From assembly GCA_039808665.1 (NCBI GenBank), contig JBDHTO010000020.1, positions 1 through 15,439 of the forward strand: a stretch of DNA of 15,439 nt, in the 5' to 3' direction. The notes beneath the pieces are model-generated. The model was not told where the DNA came from. It searched no databases and saw nothing but the letters and a program-made list of their open reading frames with translations. This document shows, piece by piece, positions 1 to 7,892 of the stretch; within the stretch, counting starts at the first letter, position 1, and every line of letters begins with the position of its first letter. The position numbers and the translations under genes were made by a program. The stretch is from JBDHTO01 sp039808665 (GTDB lineage Bacteria > Pseudomonadota > Alphaproteobacteria > Paracaedibacterales > JAKBAR01).

Positions 1-99
1 CCTACGATGATGTCTGTGGTGACGATTCAAAGTAATGTAAATACACTCTCTCTTCCTGGATTGACTCTTCAGTACGAAGATATTTTGCCCCCAACATAA
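1..99 (+). CDS. C-terminal end of an unidentified protein (partial)
   Basis: Frame 1 is open from the first base to a TAA at 97-99 and encodes 32 residues ending in YEDILPPT. The upstream part is outside the window. I do not recognise a family from so short a tail. The position just upstream of tssK, on the same strand, suggests another T6SS gene, but that is an inference from context only. A hairpin 20 bases after the stop is consistent with a gene ending here. It could also be chance open frame; 99 bases is too little to be sure. Confidence 0.4.
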   Translation, partial: PTMMSVVTIQSNVNTLSLPGLTLQYEDILPPT

Positions 100-119
100 T
101 ATCATCTGTGTGCTCCATT

Positions 120-146
120 CCCCCTTCTCTTGAAAAAGAGAGGGGG
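120..146 (+). terminator. Hairpin, possible transcription terminator
   Basis: Five C (120-124) pair with five G (142-146), and TCTCTT (126-131) pairs with AAGAGA (136-141), around a GAAA loop, with T125 bulged. The 11-bp stem is strong, but no run of T follows on either strand, so it is an imperfect intrinsic terminator. It may end the partial gene at 1-99 or act as an RNA-stability element. Confidence 0.4.
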
Positions 147-191
147 TATAAGACACGATTGTACCCGCTTGATAATTCTGCCGATTCCCCC

Positions 192-221
192 TTGAGTTCA
201 AGCCAAAATTGCCGTCATAAT
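192..221 (+). promoter_or_regulatory. Candidate sigma70-type promoter for the T6SS operon
   Basis: TTGAGT (192-197) and CATAAT (216-221) are 18 bases apart, which fits a weak sigma70 promoter. Initiation would fall near 228, leaving a leader of about 24 bases before the ATG at 252. The -35 box lies inside an imperfect palindrome, CTTGA-GT-TCAAG (191-202), a possible operator. Assigned by eye only. Confidence 0.3.
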
Positions 222-251
222 GATACATAAAAATTGAAATATGATGGTACC

Positions 252-1583
252 ATGGCGTTGACTCCTTCTATGATTCAGTGGCATGAGGGTATGTTCCTGT
301 CCCCGCAACACTTTCAACAGCTTCAAAGGCGATTTGAGGGGTTGTCAGCAAAGCATCTTGGTGTTCATCATAAATATTTTCATGGTGTGTTGAGTTTAAA
401 GTTTGATCCTTTGACTCTTCCTACGGGGATTTTGCGGATTGAATCTTTGAAGGCGATTATGCCTGATGGCTTGTTTTTAGATTACCCAGAAGAGGGTGGT
501 AATCTTCCCCTCCAGATTGATTTAACTCCCTATAAATCACAGGCTGCTTCGTCATCTATTCGTGTGTATTTATGTGTTCCAGAGATTATAGAAGATCATT
601 CCCCTGTGATTGGAGAATGGCCACGTTATGATTCTGTGGATGGAAGTGTCACAACCGATGAAAATTTACAGGACAATCTCGTTATTATTCCTCGTTTGAT
701 TCCAAAGGTAAGTCTTCAGGTTGCGGATACTTATCCTCCCCGTTATTCATCCTTTCCTATTGCGGAGCTTATCTATCAGGATGAAGCTTTTATTCTTACA
801 AGTTTTATTCCACCCATTTTACAGATTGATCCCACACATTCTTTGCATATGCGGGCGAGCGTGATAGCCCAGCGCGTAAGGGAAAAAGCATTCTTTCTTT
901 CGGAGAAATGGCAAAAGCAAATTGGCACGACACTGATTAACGAAACAGCCAATCAACTTCGCCCCTTGATTCAAATCCTTCCGAGGATGGAAGGGTTTTT
1001 GAGAAATCAGACATTTCATCCTTTTGAGCTTTATCTTTTTTTGAGTGAGATCATGGGAGACTTGGGGGGAATGCGCCTTGCTCAGGTGCCGCCGCTTGTT
1101 GTGCCCTATCAACATGATAACATCATGCAATCGATGCTGTTTCTTTTTGATATGATTGAGAGTTACATGGACAGCGTGGAACAATCTGTTATCGTGATTC
1201 CCTTTACGCTCACAGAGAGACTTTTTCATCTTAAGATTCACGAATCTTATCTTTCCCAAGAAGTTTTTGTGGGTGTTAAGGCTCCAATAACCATGAACGA
1301 GGATGAACTTTTTGAGTGGGTGAAGGATGCTGTAATTGCGTGTGACTCCATGGTCGAAAGTGCACGGGTGCGTCGTATTGTTGGAGCTTCGAGATCTGTG
1401 TTGGATCAAGAAGATATGGCAGAATTTCTCACGGGTCGGGGAACCCTTGTTTTCAAATTGGATGTCTCATCAGACTTTGTAAAGGCTGGGGAATCGCTCA
1501 ATGTCTTTAATGTCTCTGACACCGAAGGTAAGCGCCCTCACTCTGTTGTTCTTTATCTTAGAAAGCAAAAGACAATTGAATGA
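252..1583 (+). CDS. tssK: Type VI secretion system baseplate subunit TssK
   Basis: TssK is the trimeric adaptor linking the T6SS baseplate to the TssL/TssM membrane complex. The N-terminus WHEGMFLSPQHFQQ is the family signature (typically W-x-E/D-G-M-F-L-x-P-Q-H-F-Q), and the length of 443 residues is normal. The frame stays open upstream to a TTG at 234. I chose the ATG at 252 because it places the signature about ten residues from the N-terminus, as is usual, and because the candidate promoter leaves almost no leader before 234. The ATG at 270 is another option. No strong ribosome binding site is seen at any of them. The stop overlaps the tssL start as ATGA, so translational coupling is likely. 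Family assignment is firm; the start is less so. Confidence 0.93.
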   Translation: MALTPSMIQWHEGMFLSPQHFQQLQRRFEGLSAKHLGVHHKYFHGVLSLKFDPLTLPTGILRIESLKAIMPDGLFLDYPEEGGNLPLQIDLTPYKSQAASSSIRVYLCVPEIIEDHSPVIGEWPRYDSVDGSVTTDENLQDNLVIIPRLIPKVSLQVADTYPPRYSSFPIAELIYQDEAFILTSFIPPILQIDPTHSLHMRASVIAQRVREKAFFLSEKWQKQIGTTLINETANQLRPLIQILPRMEGFLRNQTFHPFELYLFLSEIMGDLGGMRLAQVPPLVVPYQHDNIMQSMLFLFDMIESYMDSVEQSVIVIPFTLTERLFHLKIHESYLSQEVFVGVKAPITMNEDELFEWVKDAVIACDSMVESARVRRIVGASRSVLDQEDMAEFLTGRGTLVFKLDVSSDFVKAGESLNVFNVSDTEGKRPHSVVLYLRKQKTIE

Positions 1584-2452
1584 ATTTTATAGCGTCCACA
1601 TTTTTATCTGAAACCTTCCAAAGCTTTTACGAGGAAGTTCTTCGTCAAAAAGAGAGAGCTTTGCGCGAAAGCGATAATCAAAATGTTGTTGCCTTGGTTC
1701 AGCCGCCTAAAAAAGAAATGGATAGTAACGAGGAAGATAATATTGAATCAGAAGGGATGGAGGAAAATCCAGAGTTTCAGATAATGACCTCTTCCAATAA
1801 TTTACCCAACATTGAGCTTTGTCAAAATATCCAAAGGCATTTACGTCTTTATCTCGAAGAGCAAGCACTGAAGGTGACTTATCAGCTTGGCGAGTATGCA
1901 CAAAGTAATTTCAAAGAAGCCATGTATCTTATGACGATTATGGCGGATGAGGTTTTTTTAACTCTGAATTGGCCGGGACAGGATCATTGGAAAAAAAATC
2001 TTTTGGAAACACAGCTTTTTCAAACCCAAGTTGCAGGTGAAATGTTTTTTGAGCGATTGGAAGGTTTGCTTCAGTCATCAAACCCTGCAAAGCACGATCT
2101 TGGTGCGGTTTATCTTTTGGTGCTTGGTCTTGGTTTCAGGGGGAAATACCGGGATAACGATGATGATGGAAAGTTGGATTGGTATAAAAAGCAACTTTTC
2201 CACATGATTAATCATCGCCGCTCAGATCTTTATCAAACGAGTCGCAAGCATTTAGTGAATGCGGGATATGAGCATAATGTTACGCTTCCTCTTTCCAAGG
2301 GGTTACCGGATGTAAGGAGTTGGGTCTACACAATTCTTGGGGTTGTGGGTGTGTATGTTTTTGTGACTTATATCCTTTGGTACAAGGTTGTGCGTGATAT
2401 TGACGAAGCTCTTCAGTTTATTTTTGATCAGGCAAGGATGCTGCCGTTATGA
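1580..2452 (+). CDS. tssL: Type VI secretion system protein TssL (DotU/IcmH family)
   Basis: TssL is an inner-membrane component that binds TssM and docks the baseplate through TssK and TssE. Residues 1-30 may form a helix and 30-75 are an acidic linker rich in Glu, Asp and Asn. The DotU cytoplasmic domain spans about 76-232, with the conserved blocks ADEVFLTLNW (122-131) and LGLGFRGKY (182-190). A single transmembrane helix lies at about 246-267, leaving a short C-terminal tail, which is the standard C-tail-anchored topology. No OmpA/peptidoglycan-binding domain is fused, so cell-wall anchoring would need a separate protein. An acidic loop at 192-200 (DNDDDGKLD) resembles a calcium-binding loop. 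The ATG overlaps the tssK stop and the TGA overlaps the tssM start, both as ATGA. Confidence 0.93.
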   Translation: MNFIASTFLSETFQSFYEEVLRQKERALRESDNQNVVALVQPPKKEMDSNEEDNIESEGMEENPEFQIMTSSNNLPNIELCQNIQRHLRLYLEEQALKVTYQLGEYAQSNFKEAMYLMTIMADEVFLTLNWPGQDHWKKNLLETQLFQTQVAGEMFFERLEGLLQSSNPAKHDLGAVYLLVLGLGFRGKYRDNDDDGKLDWYKKQLFHMINHRRSDLYQTSRKHLVNAGYEHNVTLPLSKGLPDVRSWVYTILGVVGVYVFVTYILWYKVVRDIDEALQFIFDQARMLPL

Positions 2453-5400
2453 TGGAAGGTCTCAGAGAAAATTCGAGCTTGCTCTGGTGGATTCTCGGTC
2501 TTGCCCTGGGTGGTCTTTTGATCATGATTATTGTGGCGCTGCTTACGAATTACTCTGTTAAAAAAGCCTTGAAGAAAAAAACACCGAAAGTTCCAGAAGC
2601 ACCTCCACTTCCTAAAAAACCATCGCTTACGAAAATGCCACCGCCCTATGGCCGTTTATCTGAATATCTTTCTCTTCAAGGCTTTTTTAAAGTTGGCGAA
2701 TTAAGTCTTTCTTTTTTGAGAGCTATACAATTTTTAAGGGAGCATGTGGGTGGCGTAACGCCTATGTATCATCTGCCGTGGTATCTTTTGATTGGTGCTG
2801 CGGATTCTGGAAAGTCTGAGCTGATTAAAAAATCGGGGGTTAATCTTCCCGTGGGGGAACAGCTTTTTGGGATTGAAGGGAAGCCCGATTGCAAATGGTG
2901 GTTCTTGGATAAAGGAATTCTTCTTGATATTCGGGGAAACTTTTTTATCAATCATCATAATGATAAATCCAACGAGATGGGGTGGAAGAGTCTTTTGACA
3001 CTTCTTGCACGTTATCGTGCAAAACGGCCCATCGATGGAATGATTCTTACGATTCCCGCAACTGAATTTATAGGAAAGGAAACGCTCACGTTTGAGCAGC
3101 TCAAAGAGCGTGCGAAGATGATGGCAGATAAAATTCATGAGGCTCAACAAGGGCTTGGTTTGATGCTTCCCATCTACCTTGTTGTGACGAAAATGGATTA
3201 TGTCCCGGGATTTCGAAGCTTGTGCAAAGAAATTCCACAAAAAAATAAAAGAGATATTTTTGGGTGGTCAAATCCTTATGCGGTGACAACGGCCTATAAC
3301 AAAATATGGCTGGAGCAAGCTTTTGGTTATATGCGTCAATTTTTAGAGCATCTTCGTCTCGAGATTTTCGCAGAAAAAGATGTGGATGAGACAAAAGACG
3401 GTATTTTTGTTTTTCCCACTCAAATGATAGGTCTTAAGGAAGGTTTATCCGTTTATATCGATCAAATCTTTCGGGAAAGTGCTTACGAAGAAACAATTTT
3501 TCTGAGGGGTATTTATTTTGCGGGAGATGGCACGGATCATAGCATTACAGATCATCCCTCAACGGTTAATATCAAAGAGCTTGATGATAAGCATGTAGGC
3601 GGAGAGAGGGAGATTTTCTTTTTTAAAGATCTGTTGGAGAAAAAGATTTTTTCTGAGACGGGTCTTGCTCAACCCATGCGAAAGCGTGCGGCAGCTGCGA
3701 ATCGAAATCTTCGTATTGCCAAGATTACCACGGCTTCCCTTGTAACGGTCAGTACGTTTGGAGTGATGCATACTTATGATCGGTTTGTGAGCCAGAATGA
3801 AGATATTCTTCCCATCTTGAGTAAAATTAATCTTGTCTTGAATCAGCTGCAGCATGTGAAGGGGGCAGATTCCTCACAAACGGTGGCGCTTTTTGATTCC
3901 TATGCAAAGCAATTAATTCAGATGATGCATGCACTTTCGGGAAGCAATTTTTCTTCTATTTTCATACCAGCTTCATGGTTTAGTCCGATTCAAGATCAGC
4001 TCAATCACTCCATCCAGATTTCCTATAACCACATTATTTTGCGCACGATTTATGTGGATTTACTGTTGAAGGGGCGTGAACTTCTTTATCTAAGGCCTGG
4101 TCTTGAAAATCGTTCCAAAAGTTTGGCGGAACTTATTCAACCTGTTGCGAGTAAAGAGTTTGCATTTCTCAAAGATTATGTGACGCGCATCAATGAGCTT
4201 GCGCATATGGTGACACTTTTTAATGATCTTACGAAATCCAATGAAATATCTCCCCTTCGTGAGCTTGTGCGTTATACGTTTAAATCTGAGCTCCCCAAAG
4301 CCTTTGAAGAAGAATTTCATAATTTCAGAAGAGTCCTCAGGGATGTGCCGTTTCCACCCATTGATCTGGAGCCCTATGAGGTTTTGGCCCAAGATACGCT
4401 CCAAATTGCCTATAAGTTTTTCCTAGATGGTGTTCTTTCCCTTACTGATCCTCAGTCAATTATTGGGCGACTGAATTTATTTTTGTGGCAGTACAGCAAT
4501 AAAGCAGCAGAGTCTCTACCTAACATTAATGAGTTGAGACAACTTGCGGCTGAACTTGATCATGCCGTTCCAAAGCTTGGAATGTCTGGAAAAACTTGGA
4601 TGGATGGGGATTACTTTGATGGTGGGGAAGAATTTATTTCGATCATCGGTGTTGTTCATGATTCACCGATTTTAGGTGGAAAACAGATGGTGGAGCAGAT
4701 TGCTTCCGATACAGGTGTGGCTTTTAATCAGTTTAAGCAGGAAATGCTCCGGTTACTTCCTATCCTTTCTGAAGAAGCGGTTGTGAATCCTCTTGCGGAT
4801 ATCAAAACACAAAATGTTCCATCCATGGTTCTTGTGAATCTTAATAAAAGTCTGGGATCCTTGTTCAAGGAATCCTTCATGGCACCTCCTCCAAATAATC
4901 AATTTATAACCGTTGTTCCCGATCAAAAAATAGTCTTTTGGGATGCAAAGCTTGTGGATGCTGCGGATAAAATGGTGAAGAAGTTTGAGGAGTTTAAAAC
5001 AAAAAATTCTCTGTCTCTTCCTTCTGTTGTGCGTGAAAGTGTGATTCTTTTGGCCCAGGGAAATATGCAGGCGAATATTTTAGCGACCCTTGCGCGTGCA
5101 GAAGTTTTTGTTGATGCACCCACAGGTATTCCCATGGGAATTGCAGCAGAAGAAATTATGCGGTCAAAAATCAGTAATATCAAAGAAGTTGCTCCCAAGT
5201 TTACAACACTTCTTGTGACTCTTAATGAGGGAGGAGCAGGGGCAAGTTTTGTGGGAGTTCGTAACCTACTTAGTCATTTAGCAATGCATCTTTTAGAGCA
5301 GATTGAAAAAGCTGCAATGAACAATCCACCTTATGCCATTAAAGGTAACTCATTTGCATGGTGGGATGGGCTGCAGGGGGGAGTGTATAAAGCCTTTAAC

Positions 5401-6711
5401 GTCGCAGATATGGATGAGTTGAGAGGGTATTTTACCCTACAGCACGATCGTATGAAAAACTGGGCTTTGAATTATGCAAAATATCTTGTGGACTTTCTTA
5501 AAGCTGACATTATGAAGGATTCTGGCTTTAATAGGAATCTTGTGGATCGTTGGGAGCGTATTATTCATCAAGTCTTATTGGCGGATGAGAAAAAGCCAGA
5601 TAACTCAATTTCTAATCTAGAAAATGACTTGATTAAGCTCAATGATTTGACATTTCAGACATGCTTTAGTGAAATTAAGCTTAAGGATGTCAAAGAATCG
5701 TCTGGGGATTTCTTTGTGGCTGTATCGCGCATGGTAAGTCGTGAAATGCTTGCAAGATGTGAAGTTATGGCCCGCACAGAAAGCGTTAAACATTACAAAG
5801 AACTCGCAGACTTTTTTAATGAAAGACTTAAGGATCGCTATCCTTTTGCAAGCAGTGCGAAAACAAATAAAGGGGAAGCCGATCCATCAGATCTTCGCGA
5901 ATTTTTTAGGATGTACAAGGAGTACGGAAATGCACCAGAGGCGATTTTGACCCAAATTGCAGAGCTTGGTCATGTGGTGGCTGAGCCTGTTGCATTTTTA
6001 AAAGCGATGCACAAAATCAAAGAATTCTTTGCAGAGTTTGTGCAAAGTGATGATGGTAGTCTTCCCTCCCTTAATTTGACCGTTGATTTTAGAGTGAATA
6101 AGCATAATGAACAGGGAGCCAATTATATTGTTGAGTGGTCTTTCAAGCCGAATGATGCCACGAAAATAGATCAACATGAAAAGGATCGCTCTGGAAAATG
6201 GACCTATGGTGATCCTGTTGAGTTTGGTTTCCGATGGCCAGAAGGCATTAACGTTGCACCAACCCTGGATGAAGGGCAACGTTATATGAGTGTTGAGGAT
6301 AATACAGCGAAATTTACCTTTACATCCAATTGGTCAATTTTATGGCTCCTTCAAAATTATGCGCAACCCAAACCCTCTGTGGCGGAGCCCACACCCTATC
6401 TTATGAAATTTGTGATTCCTTTGGGGCCAGAGAAAAAAGCCATTGCTTTTACACAGCTTACAATCCGTGGCCCCGCAAAAGGAAAAGCACCTGGACATGT
6501 TCTTGATCTTCCGTTCTTTCCTTCACAAGCCCCTTCGATGCCCGATGAAGTGAAGAAGATAGAAGATGAACCCGTGATCACAAAAGGAAAAGTAAAAACG
6601 GTGAAGGTAGAAAAAACCAAACCCGAAGAAAAAGTAGAAAAGAAAAAAGAAGACAAAAAAGACGATAAGAAAAAACCCGAAGATGCAGGGGACGATGGTG
6701 GAGAAGAATAG
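2449..6711 (+). CDS. tssM: Type VI secretion system membrane protein TssM (IcmF family)
   Basis: TssM is the large inner-membrane scaffold of the T6SS trans-envelope complex. It joins TssL to the periplasmic face of TssJ. A transmembrane helix is visible at about 12-34, followed by a Lys/Pro-rich linker. The cytoplasmic NTPase-like domain has an intact Walker A, GAADSGKS (116-123), a Walker B-like LLDIRG (158-163) and a G4-like TKMD (247-250). A second helix at about 425-442 leads to the long helical IcmF-related periplasmic region and a C-terminal beta domain. The intact P-loop suggests nucleotide binding is retained, as in a subset of TssM proteins. At 1420 residues it is longer than the usual 1100-1200 or so. 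The excess includes a Lys/Glu/Asp-rich tail at about 1366-1420. The start cannot move upstream, because an in-frame stop lies at 2425-2427. Confidence 0.94.
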   Translation: MMEGLRENSSLLWWILGLALGGLLIMIIVALLTNYSVKKALKKKTPKVPEAPPLPKKPSLTKMPPPYGRLSEYLSLQGFFKVGELSLSFLRAIQFLREHVGGVTPMYHLPWYLLIGAADSGKSELIKKSGVNLPVGEQLFGIEGKPDCKWWFLDKGILLDIRGNFFINHHNDKSNEMGWKSLLTLLARYRAKRPIDGMILTIPATEFIGKETLTFEQLKERAKMMADKIHEAQQGLGLMLPIYLVVTKMDYVPGFRSLCKEIPQKNKRDIFGWSNPYAVTTAYNKIWLEQAFGYMRQFLEHLRLEIFAEKDVDETKDGIFVFPTQMIGLKEGLSVYIDQIFRESAYEETIFLRGIYFAGDGTDHSITDHPSTVNIKELDDKHVGGEREIFFFKDLLEKKIFSETGLAQPMRKRAAAANRNLRIAKITTASLVTVSTFGVMHTYDRFVSQNEDILPILSKINLVLNQLQHVKGADSSQTVALFDSYAKQLIQMMHALSGSNFSSIFIPASWFSPIQDQLNHSIQISYNHIILRTIYVDLLLKGRELLYLRPGLENRSKSLAELIQPVASKEFAFLKDYVTRINELAHMVTLFNDLTKSNEISPLRELVRYTFKSELPKAFEEEFHNFRRVLRDVPFPPIDLEPYEVLAQDTLQIAYKFFLDGVLSLTDPQSIIGRLNLFLWQYSNKAAESLPNINELRQLAAELDHAVPKLGMSGKTWMDGDYFDGGEEFISIIGVVHDSPILGGKQMVEQIASDTGVAFNQFKQEMLRLLPILSEEAVVNPLADIKTQNVPSMVLVNLNKSLGSLFKESFMAPPPNNQFITVVPDQKIVFWDAKLVDAADKMVKKFEEFKTKNSLSLPSVVRESVILLAQGNMQANILATLARAEVFVDAPTGIPMGIAAEEIMRSKISNIKEVAPKFTTLLVTLNEGGAGASFVGVRNLLSHLAMHLLEQIEKAAMNNPPYAIKGNSFAWWDGLQGGVYKAFNVADMDELRGYFTLQHDRMKNWALNYAKYLVDFLKADIMKDSGFNRNLVDRWERIIHQVLLADEKKPDNSISNLENDLIKLNDLTFQTCFSEIKLKDVKESSGDFFVAVSRMVSREMLARCEVMARTESVKHYKELADFFNERLKDRYPFASSAKTNKGEADPSDLREFFRMYKEYGNAPEAILTQIAELGHVVAEPVAFLKAMHKIKEFFAEFVQSDDGSLPSLNLTVDFRVNKHNEQGANYIVEWSFKPNDATKIDQHEKDRSGKWTYGDPVEFGFRWPEGINVAPTLDEGQRYMSVEDNTAKFTFTSNWSILWLLQNYAQPKPSVAEPTPYLMKFVIPLGPEKKAIAFTQLTIRGPAKGKAPGHVLDLPFFPSQAPSMPDEVKKIEDEPVITKGKVKTVKVEKTKPEEKVEKKKEDKKDDKKKPEDAGDDGGEE
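6544..6708 (+). other. Purine-rich segment encoding the charged C-terminal tail of TssM
   Basis: Fifty-five codons encode a low-complexity tail dominated by Lys, Glu and Asp, with blocks such as EKVEKKKEDKKDDKKK and ending DDGGEE. The coding strand is strongly purine-biased here. The tail follows the TssM periplasmic beta domain and is not part of the IcmF core that I recognise. Confidence 0.8.
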
Positions 6712-7825
6712 AGACGATATTATCCAGGAAATTTTAACACCTTTTTCTGATGGAATGGCGGGAGAATATTTACGGTACGATCCCGTTTATGATCAAATTC
6801 GTGACGCACGTACAGAAGATGATCAACGTCTTTCCCGTGGGGTGTGGCAGATCGAATTTAAAAAATCAGATCATGGCAGTGTACAGTCTGTATGTGTAGA
6901 TGCTTTGACAAAGCGAACAAAAGATCTTCAGATTGCATCATGGCTCGCGGAATCATGGATGATGCTGTATGGTGCTGAGGGCTTTTTTGACGGAATTTCT
7001 CTGATTCATGCCTTTGTGAAAAAATACTATGAGATTATGCACCCTTTGGATGAGGAGCATCGACTTCGCCTTTTTGAGTGGATTGATAATGAATTTAAAT
7101 TGCGTCTTTATACATACCCATTGACGCAATTTTCTGAGGCAGCGCGTAGTTATACCTATCATGATGTTGTTGCGGCAAAAACTTTTGATGCCGCATTGCG
7201 TAGAGAACCTGCAGATTCAGCGAAACAGATTGAGCGGGCACACAAGAGAGGGGACGCGCTTTTGCCTCATGTGAATCAAGCGATTGCAGAAACACCTAAA
7301 TCAGTCATGGTGGCGCATACAAAAGTTTTTAGAAAGATTCAGCAGGAGTTCAAGGAACTTAAAGCTTTTCTAGACGAGAAATTAGGGAAAGAGGCCCCCG
7401 GATTTACACAGATTTTTGCAACACTCACAGAGATTATGCGCATCACGAAATCGGATGAAGTTATCGACGCTGAAGCTGTTGATGTGAATGAAACTGTTTC
7501 GACAGAGGGTGTGGATTCGACACTTGATACGATAACAGATACGGAAAAAGAAACGACACCATTACGATCACCTGAGCCAGTGAGTATCCCTGTGAAGGCT
7601 TCAGACGTGTATACCGCGCGCAAGAGTGCATACTCAAATTTAAGGGAACTTGCAGACACTTTTTCAAAAATTGAACCCCATAGCCCAACGGCAAATGTGT
7701 TGAAAAAAGTATCGGAATGGGAAAATAAAAAGCTTGTGGATATATTGGGAACTTTTTCCCAAAGCCCAGACGCCCTTCATATTTTTATGGGGTTTATCTC
7801 TGATGAGAAGTCAGAGGTTCAATAA
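6695..7825 (+). CDS. tssA: Type VI secretion system protein TssA (ImpA_N family)
   Basis: TssA proteins prime baseplate and sheath assembly or cap the distal sheath end. The N-terminal ImpA_N domain covers about residues 10-125 and includes WLAESWMMLYGAEGF and the block YYEIMHPLDEEHRLRLFEW. A Thr/Glu/Asp-rich linker follows at about 245-295. The C-terminal segment contains LADTFSKIEPHSPTANVLKK, matching the E-P-H-S-P motif common in TssA C-terminal regions. The length of 376 residues is in the normal range. Three starts are possible: ATG 6683, ATG 6695 and GTG 6698. AGGGG at 6687-6691 could serve the last two, so I chose 6695. All three overlap the tssM end, which implies coupling. No hairpin terminator is seen after the stop. 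Confidence 0.88.
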   Translation: MVEKNRDDIIQEILTPFSDGMAGEYLRYDPVYDQIRDARTEDDQRLSRGVWQIEFKKSDHGSVQSVCVDALTKRTKDLQIASWLAESWMMLYGAEGFFDGISLIHAFVKKYYEIMHPLDEEHRLRLFEWIDNEFKLRLYTYPLTQFSEAARSYTYHDVVAAKTFDAALRREPADSAKQIERAHKRGDALLPHVNQAIAETPKSVMVAHTKVFRKIQQEFKELKAFLDEKLGKEAPGFTQIFATLTEIMRITKSDEVIDAEAVDVNETVSTEGVDSTLDTITDTEKETTPLRSPEPVSIPVKASDVYTARKSAYSNLRELADTFSKIEPHSPTANVLKKVSEWENKKLVDILGTFSQSPDALHIFMGFISDEKSEVQ

Positions 7826-7831
7826 ACCGGG

Positions 7832-7860
7832 TTGTTGCGATTTTTTATAGGGTGTACAAC
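7832..7860 (+). promoter_or_regulatory. Candidate promoter upstream of dapD
   Basis: TTGTTG (7832-7837) and TACAAC (7855-7860) are 17 bases apart. This gives a start near 7867 and a 26-base leader. Both boxes are imperfect. Because the gap after tssA is only 67 bases with no terminator, read-through from the T6SS operon is equally possible. Confidence 0.28.
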
Positions 7861-7892
7861 TAAGAGATGTTTTTTGAAGAGAAAAAATCCTG

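Noticed and set aside
819..1409. 196-codon open frame on the minus strand inside tssK
   Set aside because: Fully antisense to a firmly identified gene, composition rich in His/Arg/Lys as expected for a shadow frame, and no recognisable domain.
2734..3240. 168-codon minus-strand open frame inside tssM
   Set aside because: Antisense to the conserved TssM NTPase region; its residues look like a reverse reading of that domain, with no ribosome binding site or motif.
7827..7835. AACCGGGTT after the tssA stop as a terminator
   Set aside because: The palindrome is too short to leave a loop, and the nearby T tract is not adjacent to a stem.
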